Source: Marinobacter salicampi
GTDB lineage: Bacteria; Pseudomonadota; Gammaproteobacteria; Pseudomonadales; Oleiphilaceae
Length of the DNA: 64,000 nucleotides
Reading direction: 5' to 3'
Assembly (NCBI RefSeq): GCF_011074795.1
Contig: NZ_JAAMPF010000031.1
Coordinates: 62,001 to 126,000, forward strand
A program made the position numbers and the translations under genes. Of this stretch, positions 33,431-42,257 are shown one piece after another. The notes beneath the pieces are model-generated. The model was given only the letters and a program-made list of their open reading frames with translations, did no database searches and was not told where the DNA came from. Within the stretch, counting starts at the first letter, position 1, and each line of letters starts with the position of its first letter.

Positions 33431-34249
33431 ATGTCACTGATTGATGCCCCGCTTGGCAAAGCCAGCGCCTATCCGGACCAATACAGTCCGGAGCTTCTGT
33501 TTCCTGTTCCGCGGGATGATAATCGTCGCCGCATAGGCTTTGATGACGGGCGCTGGCCCTGGTTTGGTGAAGACATCTGGCAAGCCTGGGAAGTCTCCTG
33601 GTTGCGAGGTAATGGGGTGCCGGCGGTTGTCTGGGCGGATATCAGGATTCCGGCTGCGTCTACCGCGATCATCGAATCGAAATCCCTCAAGCTGTACCTG
33701 AACTCACTTAACCAGACGGTTTTCTCTTCCCCGGGCCAGGTTCGCCAGACCATAGAGCAGGATCTGTCCAGTGCCTGTGGTGCCGCCGTTCGAGTCAGAT
33801 TCCATGATGTGGATGTGACCGTCAGTGCCGTGGGTCGGCCTCCGGGATTCGTGCTGGTGGATGATGAATCTGTTAGTGAAGTGGGGTATGACTACTGCCC
33901 CGAAGAGCTCAAAACCTCGGTTGAGGTGGTCTCGGAAAAGCTTTGCTCGCACCTGCTTAAAACCAACTGTCCGGTGACGGGGCAGCCTGATTGGGGTTCA
34001 TTGCTGATTGAGTACATAGGCCCGGCCATTTCCCGCCAGGGGCTCCTGAAGTACGTGGTGGGTTTCCGGCAACAGCAGGATTTTCACGAGCATTGTGTTG
34101 AGACAATATTTTCAGACATTCTACGAAGGTGCCGTCCGATGGAACTTGCGGTCAGCGCCCGATATACACGACGTGGTGGTCTCGACATCAATCCGTGGCG
34201 CAGTACAGCGGCCGGAGAGGCTCCAACCTCACGCCTGGTGAGACAATAG
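33431..34249 (+). CDS. queF: NADPH-dependent 7-cyano-7-deazaguanine reductase
   Basis: A 272-residue QueF of the long, tandem-fold type. It reduces preQ0 to preQ1 in queuosine biosynthesis. Motifs are IIESKSLKLYLNSLNQT (substrate and NADPH recognition), the catalytic cysteine and aspartate in TNCPVTGQPDWGSL, and the zinc/substrate glutamate region FHEHCVETIF. GGGAGAG precedes the ATG. Two later enzymes of the pathway, tgt and queA, lie 15 kb downstream in the same window. Confidence 0.94.
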   Translation: MSLIDAPLGKASAYPDQYSPELLFPVPRDDNRRRIGFDDGRWPWFGEDIWQAWEVSWLRGNGVPAVVWADIRIPAASTAIIESKSLKLYLNSLNQTVFSSPGQVRQTIEQDLSSACGAAVRVRFHDVDVTVSAVGRPPGFVLVDDESVSEVGYDYCPEELKTSVEVVSEKLCSHLLKTNCPVTGQPDWGSLLIEYIGPAISRQGLLKYVVGFRQQQDFHEHCVETIFSDILRRCRPMELAVSARYTRRGGLDINPWRSTAAGEAPTSRLVRQ

Positions 34250-34281
34250 CGGATAAGTGCAACTTGGCTAAAACGGCAGAG

Positions 34282-35691
34282 CTACTGGTCTTCCTGTCGC
34301 AACCTATCCGCTGCATCCTCAAGAGCTGAAAGAATGCTTTTGCGTTCGGCTTCGTTGATTTTGTCGGAGTCCATGTACATCGCAAAGCCGTTGTGCTCGT
34401 GTTCGAGAAAGCTTCGGTTCGGCCCGAGGTCCCGTCGGAAGTCCACCACTTCGTAGATAGGCACAGGGCGACCGAACCCCTTTACTGTAATTTCGCCTTT
34501 GTCCCGACACATGATCCTGTCCTTGATCAACGAGAATGTCTCATAGGAAACCAGTATTTCTCCCGGCTCCGCAAGGGATTCCAGCCGGCTGGCGAGGTTA
34601 ACTTCCTTGCCGATTATGGTGTAGTCCATGCGATTCTCTGCGCCAAAATTGCCAACGGTGGTGTAGCCGGTGCTGATACCCATGCGTATTTCGAGAGGGG
34701 TCTTGATGCCCTGGCTGCGCCATTTTTGGCGCATGATTTTCATGTGCTTGCGCATATCGATCGCCATCGACACGCACGCAGACGCATCTTCCCTCTGGCC
34801 CCGGCTGGTCGGGTCGCCGAAGAAAATCATGATTGAGTCGCCGACAAACTTGTCGATCGTGCCACCGTACTTCAGTGCGACTTCCGACATCTCGTTGAAA
34901 TAGTGATTCAGAAGCTCGGTCAGTGCTTCCGGCTCCATTTCTTCGGAAAGCTCGGTAAAGCCCTTGATGTCGGAAAAGAAGATGACCAGTTTCTTGCGCT
35001 GGGTTTCAAGCCTCACATCCCGTTCACCGGTAAATATGGACTGCCAGACTTGGGGTGAGAGGTACTTGGACAACTTATGGGACAGAGCGATCGACTGTTC
35101 ACGCTGGTTCTGTATCTGCGTCTTGGCCATCATCAGGGCGCGGGCCTGCTGATGCGCATAAAAGGCCGTTACGCATATATAAAGGCCGGTCGCGAGCATG
35201 GCGGCGCTGCCCAGCAGCAGTGATGATTCAAGGCTATCAGCGACACCGCTGATGCTCACGCCTAAAGCCGCCGCAGTGGCCATGAGTACGAAACCATAGA
35301 ACCACTGACGGATGCCGCCCACGATCAGACAGCTGAACATCAGCATCAGGACGACAGCAATTGACGGCGTCGCGATCAGTCCGATCAAGCCGACGAACGC
35401 GCCACCAACCACACAGTCAAACAGAAGCATCTTCTGGCGGATACGGATGGAATGGCGAAGGAAGGTTCGCCTGGTGAGGTAGTAGACCACATGGGGCCAG
35501 ATAATCGCGCCAACCAAGAGCCAAACCATCCACGACGGAAAGGCGTTTTCCACCAGGCCTGCAACTATTACTGCCCCGGTGGCGGTATAGGCGAGAATGC
35601 GTCCGTTATAATCTGGCATCGGCGGAATCGCGATGGGATTATTCTGGGCATCCAGGACCAGTGATTTGCTCACTGAGAGTGGTGCGTTCAT
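34282..35691 (-). CDS. MASE2-type membrane adenylate cyclase (class III)
   Basis: A 469-residue protein. The first 190 residues hold about six membrane helices with MASE2-like wording (WMVWLLVGAIIWPHVVYYL, RQKMLLFDCVVGG). A short linker (KLSKYLSPQVWQSIF) leads to the class III cyclase domain: VIFFSDIKGFTEL (first metal Asp), TIDKFVGDSIMIFFGDP (Lys and second metal Asp), MDYTIIGKEVNLASRLE (Asp partner of the Lys, the adenine-selective pair, and the Asn-Arg catalytic set). All key residues are present, so cAMP synthesis is likely. It starts 4 bases after the DUF962 gene stop, so the two are one transcription unit. Confidence 0.88.
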   Translation of the reverse strand: MNAPLSVSKSLVLDAQNNPIAIPPMPDYNGRILAYTATGAVIVAGLVENAFPSWMVWLLVGAIIWPHVVYYLTRRTFLRHSIRIRQKMLLFDCVVGGAFVGLIGLIATPSIAVVLMLMFSCLIVGGIRQWFYGFVLMATAAALGVSISGVADSLESSLLLGSAAMLATGLYICVTAFYAHQQARALMMAKTQIQNQREQSIALSHKLSKYLSPQVWQSIFTGERDVRLETQRKKLVIFFSDIKGFTELSEEMEPEALTELLNHYFNEMSEVALKYGGTIDKFVGDSIMIFFGDPTSRGQREDASACVSMAIDMRKHMKIMRQKWRSQGIKTPLEIRMGISTGYTTVGNFGAENRMDYTIIGKEVNLASRLESLAEPGEILVSYETFSLIKDRIMCRDKGEITVKGFGRPVPIYEVVDFRRDLGPNRSFLEHEHNGFAMYMDSDKINEAERKSILSALEDAADRLRQEDQ

Positions 35692-35695
35692 GAGT

Positions 35696-36007
35696 TCAGA
35701 ACCGGATACGTCCTGTCAGCATGTCTTTCAACATGACCCAGTCGCCCGCCAGGCTGTACAGTGGGTGCTGAAACGTAGCGGGGCGGTTCTTTTCAAACAG
35801 AAAGTGGCCAAGCCAGGCGAAGCCGTAACCGATAACGGGGAGCAGTAGCAGAAACGCGAATTTCGCTGTAATCAGTGCGTACAGAGCCACTGCTACGACC
35901 AGGAGACTGCCTGCGTAGTGCAGCCGCCGACAGGTCGGATCCCGGTGCTCATCAAGGTAGTAGGGGTAGAACTCTGAAAAACTCATAAACTTGGGATCTT
36001 CACTCAT
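35696..36007 (-). CDS. DUF962 / Mpo1-like membrane protein
   Basis: A 103-residue protein with two central hydrophobic helices. The family markers are FSEFYPYYLDEHRDPTCRRLH at the N-terminus (two conserved His) and WLGHFLFEKNRPATFQHPL followed by WVMLKDML. The yeast relative Mpo1 is an iron-dependent dioxygenase acting in fatty-acid alpha-oxidation; the bacterial role is not established, though the histidines are kept. Its stop is 4 bases before the adenylate cyclase start. Confidence 0.82.
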   Translation of the reverse strand: MSEDPKFMSFSEFYPYYLDEHRDPTCRRLHYAGSLLVVAVALYALITAKFAFLLLLPVIGYGFAWLGHFLFEKNRPATFQHPLYSLAGDWVMLKDMLTGRIRF

Positions 36008-36146
36008 GGTATTTCTACCGGCCCATTTGTTGTTTTAAAGTGAATTCGACTACGACTAAAGGTTAACAGTATTAACCGCTAGTCACAATTTTATAGCAGA
36101 GATGCGCAGTAGTACGCTCTTCCCATAGAACCAACTGGTAGCCCAT

Positions 36147-36704
36147 ATGAACCCCGTGTTAGAAGCCATTCTGAACCGTTCGTCCGAACCCCGCCTGTCC
36201 AGTCCTGCGCCGGATTCGTCGCAACTCGAGGACATCCTGGCCTGCGCCGCCCGGGCTCCAGATCATGCGTTACTCCGGCCCTGGCGTTATCTGGTCATAG
36301 AGGGTGCGGGTCTGGAGGCGCTTGGCGAGCTGTTCGTAGAGGCGGCTGACGATCCAGACGATCCCCTGGAGGGAAGCCGGGAAAAGCTGCTCAAAACCGC
36401 TTCACGGGCACCCATGATCATTGTCGGTATATGCAGTCCGAAACAACATTCGAAAGTGCCTTTTGTAGAACAGGTCATGTCTTCCGCGGTTGGGCTCGGC
36501 TATGTACTGCTGGCTCTGGAGTCTGCCGGCTTCGGCGCTGTCTGGCGCACTGGCGCGCTGGCCTATCACCCCGTGGTTCACAGAGGGCTGGGGCTTGGAG
36601 AAGGCGAGCAGATCAGCGGCTTCCTTTATGTCGGCTCGGTAGTGTCTGAAAAATCTGCGGTACCCAGGCCGGACACCAGCACTTTTGTCAGCCGGTGGCC
36701 GTAA
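36147..36704 (+). CDS. ydjA: Nitroreductase family protein, YdjA-like
   Basis: A 185-residue FMN-binding oxidoreductase resembling E. coli YdjA, one of the smallest nitroreductases. Features are AARAPDHALLRPWRYLVIEG (FMN phosphate site), VMSSAVGLGYVLLALESAGFGAVWRTG (core helix and FMN ring region) and GFLYVGSV near the end. Length fits. It uses NAD(P)H to reduce a substrate not predictable here. The ATG has no strong ribosome binding site. The next gene downstream is flgB, separated by a sigma-54 promoter, so it is not part of the flagellar unit. Confidence 0.85.
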   Translation: MNPVLEAILNRSSEPRLSSPAPDSSQLEDILACAARAPDHALLRPWRYLVIEGAGLEALGELFVEAADDPDDPLEGSREKLLKTASRAPMIIVGICSPKQHSKVPFVEQVMSSAVGLGYVLLALESAGFGAVWRTGALAYHPVVHRGLGLGEGEQISGFLYVGSVVSEKSAVPRPDTSTFVSRWP

Positions 36705-36836
36705 CAATCAATGACTTGCCCTAAGGGGGAAAGGGCTTGCCGCTTTTCTTCCCCTTGCCGTCTTTTCTGCTATGCCTGCCTCTTCAATTTTTTTAAACGA
36801 CCTTTCCAGGCCTTTAATAACGCGCATTCCGAAAAA

Positions 36837-36853
36837 CTGGCATTGCTGTTGCT
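36837..36853 (+). promoter_or_regulatory. Sigma-54 (RpoN) promoter of flgBCDE
   Basis: TGGCAT-tgctg-TTGCT fits the -24/-12 consensus TGGCAC-N5-TTGCW, with exactly 10 bases between GG and GC. It lies about 70 bases upstream of flgB. RpoN with FleQ/FleR-type activators drives this gene class in Pseudomonas and Vibrio. Confidence 0.8.
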
Positions 36854-36923
36854 TCTACCTGTTTAAGAGGACGTCCGTGGCAATTCAACCGGATGTCAGC
36901 GCTAGACATGTTTGGGAGGCGGT

Positions 36924-37319
36924 ATGGCAATTACATTCGATAAGGCCCTGGGTATCCATGAGCATGCCCTGAATGCCCGGGTAAAGCGTGCTGAAGTCCT
37001 GGCCAATAACCTGGTCAACGCTGATACCCCGGGCTTTAAGGCCCGTGACGTGGATTTTCAGAGCATGCTTAGCCAGGCCCAAGCCAGCCAAGGGGTTGAG
37101 ATGGCCCGGTCCCACGCCGGACATATCGGCATTGGCCAGGGTGACGGCGATGGCCAGCTCATGTATCGCACTCCCCACCAGCCTTCACTTGACGGAAACA
37201 CGGTAGATGCCCAGCAAGAGCAAAGTCGCTTCATGCGCAACGCCATGGACTACCAGGCCAGTTTCCAGTTCCTGAGCAGCAAGTTCAGTGGGCTGACCAA
37301 AGCTATCAAGGGCGAGTAA
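36924..37319 (+). CDS. flgB: Flagellar basal-body rod protein FlgB
   Basis: A 131-residue proximal rod subunit. It has the family N-terminus ALNARVKRAEVLANNLVNADTPGFKARDVDF and a C-terminal helix FLSSKFSGLTKAI. The ATG at 36924 follows GGGAGG; a TTG at 36912 would place the ribosome binding site inside the gene. First gene after a sigma-54 promoter; the order flgB-C-D-E is conserved. Confidence 0.94.
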   Translation: MAITFDKALGIHEHALNARVKRAEVLANNLVNADTPGFKARDVDFQSMLSQAQASQGVEMARSHAGHIGIGQGDGDGQLMYRTPHQPSLDGNTVDAQQEQSRFMRNAMDYQASFQFLSSKFSGLTKAIKGE

Positions 37320-37352
37320 CTCCGCCGCGATTGAATAAACAGGAGATTCACC

Positions 37353-37802
37353 ATGTCCCTCGGAAGCATTTTTGATATCGCCGGCTCTGGAATGACCGCA
37401 CAGTCACTGCGGATGAATACAACCGCCTCCAATATTGCCAACGCTGAGACGGCCAGTTCCAGCACAGAGATGGCCTACCGGGCCAGAAAGCCGGTATTTG
37501 CTGCCATCCAGCAAAGCATGATCAATCCCGACAGTCAGGGTTTAGCTTTCGGCGATGACAATGGTTCCGGAGCCGGTGTCCGCGTTGAGGGCATTGTTGA
37601 GAGCGATGCGGAGCTACAGATGCGTTATCAGCCTGGTCATCCGGCGGCGAATGAAGACGGTTATGTGTTCTACCCCAACGTGAACGTGGTAGAGGAAATG
37701 GCAGATATGATGTCCTCTTCAAGAAGCTTCCAGCTCAACGTCGACGTAATGAACACCGCTAAATCCATGATGCAGCGCATCCTTACCCTTGGGCAGCAGT
37801 AA
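37353..37802 (+). CDS. flgC: Flagellar basal-body rod protein FlgC
   Basis: A 149-residue rod protein of normal length. The N-terminal rod motif reads FDIAGSGMTAQSLRMNTTASNIANA, the middle has GVRVEGIVESDAEL, and the C-terminal coiled segment is YPNVNVVEEMADMMSSSRSFQ...NVDVMNTAK. Preceded by AGGAG. It assembles with FlgB, FlgF and FlgG in the periplasmic rod. Confidence 0.95.
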   Translation: MSLGSIFDIAGSGMTAQSLRMNTTASNIANAETASSSTEMAYRARKPVFAAIQQSMINPDSQGLAFGDDNGSGAGVRVEGIVESDAELQMRYQPGHPAANEDGYVFYPNVNVVEEMADMMSSSRSFQLNVDVMNTAKSMMQRILTLGQQ

Positions 37803-37822
37803 GCCTCAATAAGGAATGAACC

Positions 37823-38497
37823 ATGACCACGGTTAACAATACTGCCGCTTCGGATGTCCTGAGTCAGTACCGTTTCAAGAACGATGCCGCCAACCCGTCC
37901 CAGGAACTTGGCAAGAATGAATTCATGGAGCTGATGATCGCCCAGCTCAAAAACCAGAATCCCCTTGAGCCGCAGGATAACGGCGACTTTATCGCCCAGC
38001 TTGCCCAGTTCAGCTCTCTGGAAGAAATGCAGAATCTTTCTGGCAGCGTTAACGATGTGGTGGGCGAGTTCCGCTCGACCCAGGCGCTTCAGGCCTCGGC
38101 CATGGTAGGGCGCTCTGTGCTGGTGCCTTCACAGGTAGGTGTGCTGGGCGCATCCGGTGAGCTTAAGGGCGTCGTCGGCGTGCCGGCGTCCACGTCGAAT
38201 CTGCGCATATCGGTTGTGAACCAGGCGGGTGAACGAATTCGACAACTGGACGTGGGCGCGGCCCAGGCCGGTCAGGTGGCCTTCAACTGGGACGGTAAAA
38301 ATTCTGCAGGGGAGGCTATGGCGCCTGGTACCTACGCCATCGTAGCGGAGGGGTCTTACCCGCAGGGCACGGAACAACTGGGAACGTTAATGAGCGCCAA
38401 CGTGGACAGCGTCTCTCTGGGGGGAAAGGGCAACGTGACTCTTAATCTTGCCGGCATGGGCTCAATCGCCCTGTCTGACGTCCAGCAAATCAACTAA
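37823..38497 (+). CDS. flgD: Flagellar hook capping protein FlgD
   Basis: A 224-residue hook-assembly scaffold exported through the flagellar type III system. The N-terminal capping motif is ELGKNEFMELMIAQLKNQNPLEPQDN (split around positions 28-53), followed by a FLIG-like/Tudor domain with FNWDGKNSAGEAMAPGTY. It starts 20 bases after flgC with AAGGAATG before the ATG. It is needed for polymerisation of FlgE encoded next. Confidence 0.94.
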   Translation: MTTVNNTAASDVLSQYRFKNDAANPSQELGKNEFMELMIAQLKNQNPLEPQDNGDFIAQLAQFSSLEEMQNLSGSVNDVVGEFRSTQALQASAMVGRSVLVPSQVGVLGASGELKGVVGVPASTSNLRISVVNQAGERIRQLDVGAAQAGQVAFNWDGKNSAGEAMAPGTYAIVAEGSYPQGTEQLGTLMSANVDSVSLGGKGNVTLNLAGMGSIALSDVQQIN

Positions 38498-38527
38498 CCA
38501 GGCAAAGAACAATAGACGGGGTGTAGT

Positions 38528-40423
38528 ATGGCTTTTAATACAGGGCTTAGCGGCTTACGCGCATCATCGGTGGACCTGGACGTTACCGGCAATAACATCG
38601 CCAACGCCAGCACAGTGGGCTTCAAGGGCAGCAAGGTTCAGTTCGGGGATCTTTACGCCAACGGTTTCCTCAGCTCGGGCACCAACCCGATCGGCGATGG
38701 CGTACGGGTTCAGGACGTCAAGCAGAATTTCGGCCAGGGTAATATCAGTTTTACTGACAACGGCCTTGATATGGCGATCAACGGTGACGGTTTCTTCGTG
38801 CTGAATAACGGCGGCGAAACGCGCTACTCCCGGGCCGGGCAGTTTGGTGTCGACCAGGACGGGTTTATCACCAACAACCAGAGCATGCGCGTGCAGGGAT
38901 TCCAGGCCGATGGCGACGGCAATCTTTCAGGTGTCCGTGGTGACCTGCAGATCGACACTGACAATCTCGCGCCCAGGCGTACCACGAACCTGGAATCTGA
39001 GCTGAACCTTGATTCCAGGCAAGGGGTGCTGGAAGTCAGTGGTACCAAAGTTCAGGGAGTCCAGCCAGCCGCAGATGATCCGATTGATGCGCAGATCCTG
39101 GCTATCGCCTATCCCGACGGCTCTAACCGCGACGTCAGTATTGCTGCCGGCACCGAAGCCAGTCAGGTCGCGGAACTGCTGAACCAGGAAGAAGGCGTCA
39201 GTGCTTCGGCGAGGACCGTATCCGAGATCCCCCAAGCTGGCATTGTCGCGGGCGGCACGGTCACTGTCCAGGGCACCAATTTTGACATTCCCGACCCCAT
39301 ACCTGCCGGTGAGAGTCCTGCCGAATGGCTACAGAGGGCGGTTAATGATTCGCCCCTGAACAGCGTGAGCGCCACCTCCAACGGTGCCGGCGGTCTGGTT
39401 CTGACGGAAAGCCGGGGCAGTAACCTTGCGCTTGCCTACAATGGCTCGGTCGGAACAATCGTTCAGACCGGCAGCATCAATGTGACCCTTGACCGGGACC
39501 TCACCCTGGGCTCCCGGGACCCGGCTGATCCTGTAACGGCCTCCGATCCCGATTACGGGCTTCTGGCTGGGGCGTCGGAAACGCCGTTCCGCAGCAATGT
39601 TTTTGATCCCAACGACCAGCGCACCTATAACCATGCGACCTCATCCACCATCTATGACAGTCTGGGTAACTCGCACGAAATCACTCAATACTTCGTCAAG
39701 GAGCCGGTGTCAGGAGGCGAGAGCGCCTGGGCAATGTATGTTCAGATAGACGGCCAGGACGTTGGTGACCCCCCGGGGCCCGGTGGTGAGCCCTCTCAGG
39801 CGCGGTATGAACTCCAGTTTACTCCGGACGGCGTACTGGAAAGCATCGATGGTGATCCCAGAGGATCGGTTCTGATTTCCAACTGGGCACCGCTGGATCA
39901 GAATGGTGATCCCAACGGAGCAGCGGGTCCCCGTCTGCTTTCCGAGGGTGCTACCACGCCCATCCCGGATCCGCCCAACAGCTCCAACTTTGTCATCAAC
40001 CTGGGCGAGACTACCCAGTTTGGCAGTGCGTTTGGCGTCAATGACCAGCGTCAGAACGGGTTCACCACCGGCCGTCTGTCCGGACTGGACGTGTCGGATA
40101 CCGGGATAGTGTTTGCCCGCTATACCAACGGTCAGTCCCAAACTCTGGGGCAGGTGGCCCTGGCAACCTTCAACAACAGCGACGGCCTGGCGCCGGTGGG
40201 CGAAACCACCTGGGTTGAAACGTTCGAGTCCGGGCAGCCAGTGGTAGGCAAGCCGGATACGGGCACTCTGGGCTCCATCAAGGCCAGCTCACTGGAGGAG
40301 TCCAACGTGGACCTGTCCGCCGAGCTTGTGAACCTGATCATTGCCCAGCGTAATTATCAGGCCAACGCCAAGACCATCGAGACCTCAAACTCGGTAACCC
40401 AGACCATCATTAACCTGCGCTAG
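38528..40423 (+). CDS. flgE: Flagellar hook protein FlgE, enlarged
   Basis: A 631-residue hook subunit. Terminal rod/hook motifs are intact: FNTGLSGLRASSVDLDVTGNN at the start and LVNLIIAQRNYQANAKTIE at the end, and the FlgE D2 segment NGFTTGRLSGLDVSDTGIVFARY is present. The usual length is about 400-470 residues; the surplus lies in the surface-exposed middle (about residues 170-500), rich in Gly, Pro and Asp. Enlarged hook domains occur in some marine bacteria and affect hook exterior and rigidity. Followed by a terminator that ends the flgBCDE unit. Confidence 0.93.
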   Translation: MAFNTGLSGLRASSVDLDVTGNNIANASTVGFKGSKVQFGDLYANGFLSSGTNPIGDGVRVQDVKQNFGQGNISFTDNGLDMAINGDGFFVLNNGGETRYSRAGQFGVDQDGFITNNQSMRVQGFQADGDGNLSGVRGDLQIDTDNLAPRRTTNLESELNLDSRQGVLEVSGTKVQGVQPAADDPIDAQILAIAYPDGSNRDVSIAAGTEASQVAELLNQEEGVSASARTVSEIPQAGIVAGGTVTVQGTNFDIPDPIPAGESPAEWLQRAVNDSPLNSVSATSNGAGGLVLTESRGSNLALAYNGSVGTIVQTGSINVTLDRDLTLGSRDPADPVTASDPDYGLLAGASETPFRSNVFDPNDQRTYNHATSSTIYDSLGNSHEITQYFVKEPVSGGESAWAMYVQIDGQDVGDPPGPGGEPSQARYELQFTPDGVLESIDGDPRGSVLISNWAPLDQNGDPNGAAGPRLLSEGATTPIPDPPNSSNFVINLGETTQFGSAFGVNDQRQNGFTTGRLSGLDVSDTGIVFARYTNGQSQTLGQVALATFNNSDGLAPVGETTWVETFESGQPVVGKPDTGTLGSIKASSLEESNVDLSAELVNLIIAQRNYQANAKTIETSNSVTQTIINLR

Positions 40424-40443
40424 TCCTCTTTTCCAGTAACACG

Positions 40444-40471
40444 CTGAGCCGGGCCTCCAATCCCGGCTCAG
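40444..40471 (+). terminator. Terminator between flgE and flgF
   Basis: CTGAGCCGGG pairs perfectly with CCCGGCTCAG around an 8-base loop, 20 bases after the flgE stop. A weak pyrimidine stretch follows (CTTCCTGCTTTC). It separates the two flagellar transcription units. Confidence 0.7.
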
Positions 40472-40506
40472 GGCTTCCTGCTTTCATTCCAGCTCAATCA
40501 GAGCAT

Positions 40507-40524
40507 TTGGCACAACTCCTGCAT
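40507..40524 (+). promoter_or_regulatory. Sigma-54 (RpoN) promoter of flgFGHIJKL
   Basis: TTGGCAC-aactc-CTGCAT matches the -24/-12 pattern with exactly 10 bases between GG and GC; only the first T of TTGCA is changed. It lies about 40 bases before the flgF start and after the flgE terminator, so flgF begins a second RpoN-dependent operon. Confidence 0.75.
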
Positions 40525-40563
40525 TACAGGCTATAACAGTCAAAATTCCGGCAGGAGTTTTCC

Positions 40564-41316
40564 ATGGACAAGTCCATTTTCATCGGTATGTCAGGGGCCA
40601 AGCAGACCATGCTTGCCCAGCAGGCCCATGCCAACAACCTGGCGAACGTCAGTACCACCGGCTTCAAGCGCGACTATGCCCAGGCCAGGAGTATGCCGGT
40701 ATTTGGCGAGCATTTTCCTACCCGTGCCTATGCCATGACCGAACGCCCGGGCACCGAGACCGGCGCCGGAGCACTTATTGAAACGGGTCGGGACCTGGAT
40801 GTTGCGGTTAATGGTGACGGTTGGCTTGCCATCCAGAACCAGAATGGCGAAGAGGTGTTCACCCGGGCGGGAAGCCTGCAGTTGGACGTCAATGGGCTGC
40901 TGCGTACTTCCAATGGCGAAATGGTGATGGGCAATGGCGGTCCCGTGGCACTGCCTCCCTTCGATAATGTCCAGATCGGCGCTGACGGCACCATTTCCAT
41001 AGTGCCGGTGGGCGGACCTCCCAGCCAGTTGGTAGAAGTGGATCGGATCAAGCTGGTTAATCCTCCGGCCGATGCGTTGCAAAAAGGCGAAGACGGCTTC
41101 ATGCGTCGCAAGCCGGATGCGGCCCTGGATGGACCGGAGCCCCCAGATGGCAACCTGAGGCTTACCTCCGGGTTCCTGGAGTCGTCGAATGTAAACGCCG
41201 TGGAAGAAATGATTTCGAACCTGCAACTGTCCCGTCAGTTCGAAATGCAGGTGAAGATCATGCAGACAGCGGACGAGAATTCTGAAGTTACGGCACGGCT
41301 GTTGCAAAACCTTTGA
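40564..41316 (+). CDS. flgF: Flagellar basal-body rod protein FlgF
   Basis: A 250-residue rod protein. It starts DKSIFIGMSGAKQTMLAQQAHANNLAN, has the middle signature DLDVAVNGDGWLAIQNQ, and ends with VNAVEEMISNLQLSRQFEMQ. Length is normal. AGGAGTTTTCC precedes the ATG. Leading gene of the second flg unit. Confidence 0.95.
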   Translation: MDKSIFIGMSGAKQTMLAQQAHANNLANVSTTGFKRDYAQARSMPVFGEHFPTRAYAMTERPGTETGAGALIETGRDLDVAVNGDGWLAIQNQNGEEVFTRAGSLQLDVNGLLRTSNGEMVMGNGGPVALPPFDNVQIGADGTISIVPVGGPPSQLVEVDRIKLVNPPADALQKGEDGFMRRKPDAALDGPEPPDGNLRLTSGFLESSNVNAVEEMISNLQLSRQFEMQVKIMQTADENSEVTARLLQNL

Positions 41317-41408
41317 TAGACGCATCAAAAGCATTCTGAGAACCCGGCACCAGGCGTAAAGCGGCAAATGTTTGCCGACACCGGCCGGTTCCACACAGGA
41401 GTAGAGTC

Positions 41409-42197
41409 ATGCATCCAGCGTTATGGGTCAGTAAAACCGGTTTGAGCGCTCAGGACACCAACATGTCCACCATTTCCAACAACCTGGCGAACGTGAACAC
41501 CACGGGTTTCAAACGTGACCGGGCGGTGTTTCAGGACCTGCTGTACCAGATCAATCGTCAGCCCGGCGGTATGAACACCGAAAACAGCGAATTGCCCTCA
41601 GGCCTTCAGCTCGGTACCGGTGTCAGGGTGGTAGGCACCGCGAAGCAGTTTTCCCAGGGCAACCTGCAGGTAACCGAACAGCCGCTGGATTTGGCCGTCA
41701 ATGGCCGGGGCTTCTTCCAGATCCAACTGCCGGATGGCGAGATCGCCTATACCCGCGATGGCCAGTTCCAGCTTAATGCCAACGGTGACATCGTGAACCC
41801 GGACGGTTACCTGCTGGAACCCAATATCAACGTTCCGGAAGATGCCACCACCGTCACGATAGGCAAGGATGGCACGGTTTCGGCGGTGGTAAACAACCAG
41901 GCCGATCCGGTAAACCTGGGCCAGATACCCCTGGTGAACTTCGTCAATCCCCAGGGGCTTCAGGCCATCGGTAATAACCTGTTCAGGGAAACCAACGCCA
42001 GCGGTGATCCGGCCGAGGGTGAGGCTGGCATAGGCGGCCTGGGTACCGTAGAGCAAGGCATGACCGAAGCTTCAAATGTGGAAGTGGTCGAAGAGCTGGT
42101 GAACATGATTACCACCCAGCGGGCCTATGAAATGAACTCCAAGGTCGTGTCAGCGACGGATCAGATGCTGCAGTTCATCACCAATAACATCGGTTGA
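41409..42197 (+). CDS. flgG: Flagellar distal rod protein FlgG
   Basis: A 262-residue distal rod protein. Typical motifs are PALWVSKTGLSAQDTNMSTISNNLANVNTTGFK at the N-terminus (residues 3-35), PLDLAVNGRGFFQIQLPDG in the middle, and ASNVEVVEELVNMITTQRAYEMNSKV at the C-terminus. Length is exactly that of the family. CACAGGAG precedes the ATG. Confidence 0.96.
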   Translation: MHPALWVSKTGLSAQDTNMSTISNNLANVNTTGFKRDRAVFQDLLYQINRQPGGMNTENSELPSGLQLGTGVRVVGTAKQFSQGNLQVTEQPLDLAVNGRGFFQIQLPDGEIAYTRDGQFQLNANGDIVNPDGYLLEPNINVPEDATTVTIGKDGTVSAVVNNQADPVNLGQIPLVNFVNPQGLQAIGNNLFRETNASGDPAEGEAGIGGLGTVEQGMTEASNVEVVEELVNMITTQRAYEMNSKVVSATDQMLQFITNNIG

Positions 42198-42257
42198 TGA
42201 GTGAGCACACAGGTGAGCGTTAAAAGGGTCACCATGGCCGGGAACAAGGGGATCAAA

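Noticed and set aside
40591..41394. 267-codon open frame opposite flgF
   Set aside because: Antisense shadow; the flgF protein is conserved and the reverse translation shows no domain.
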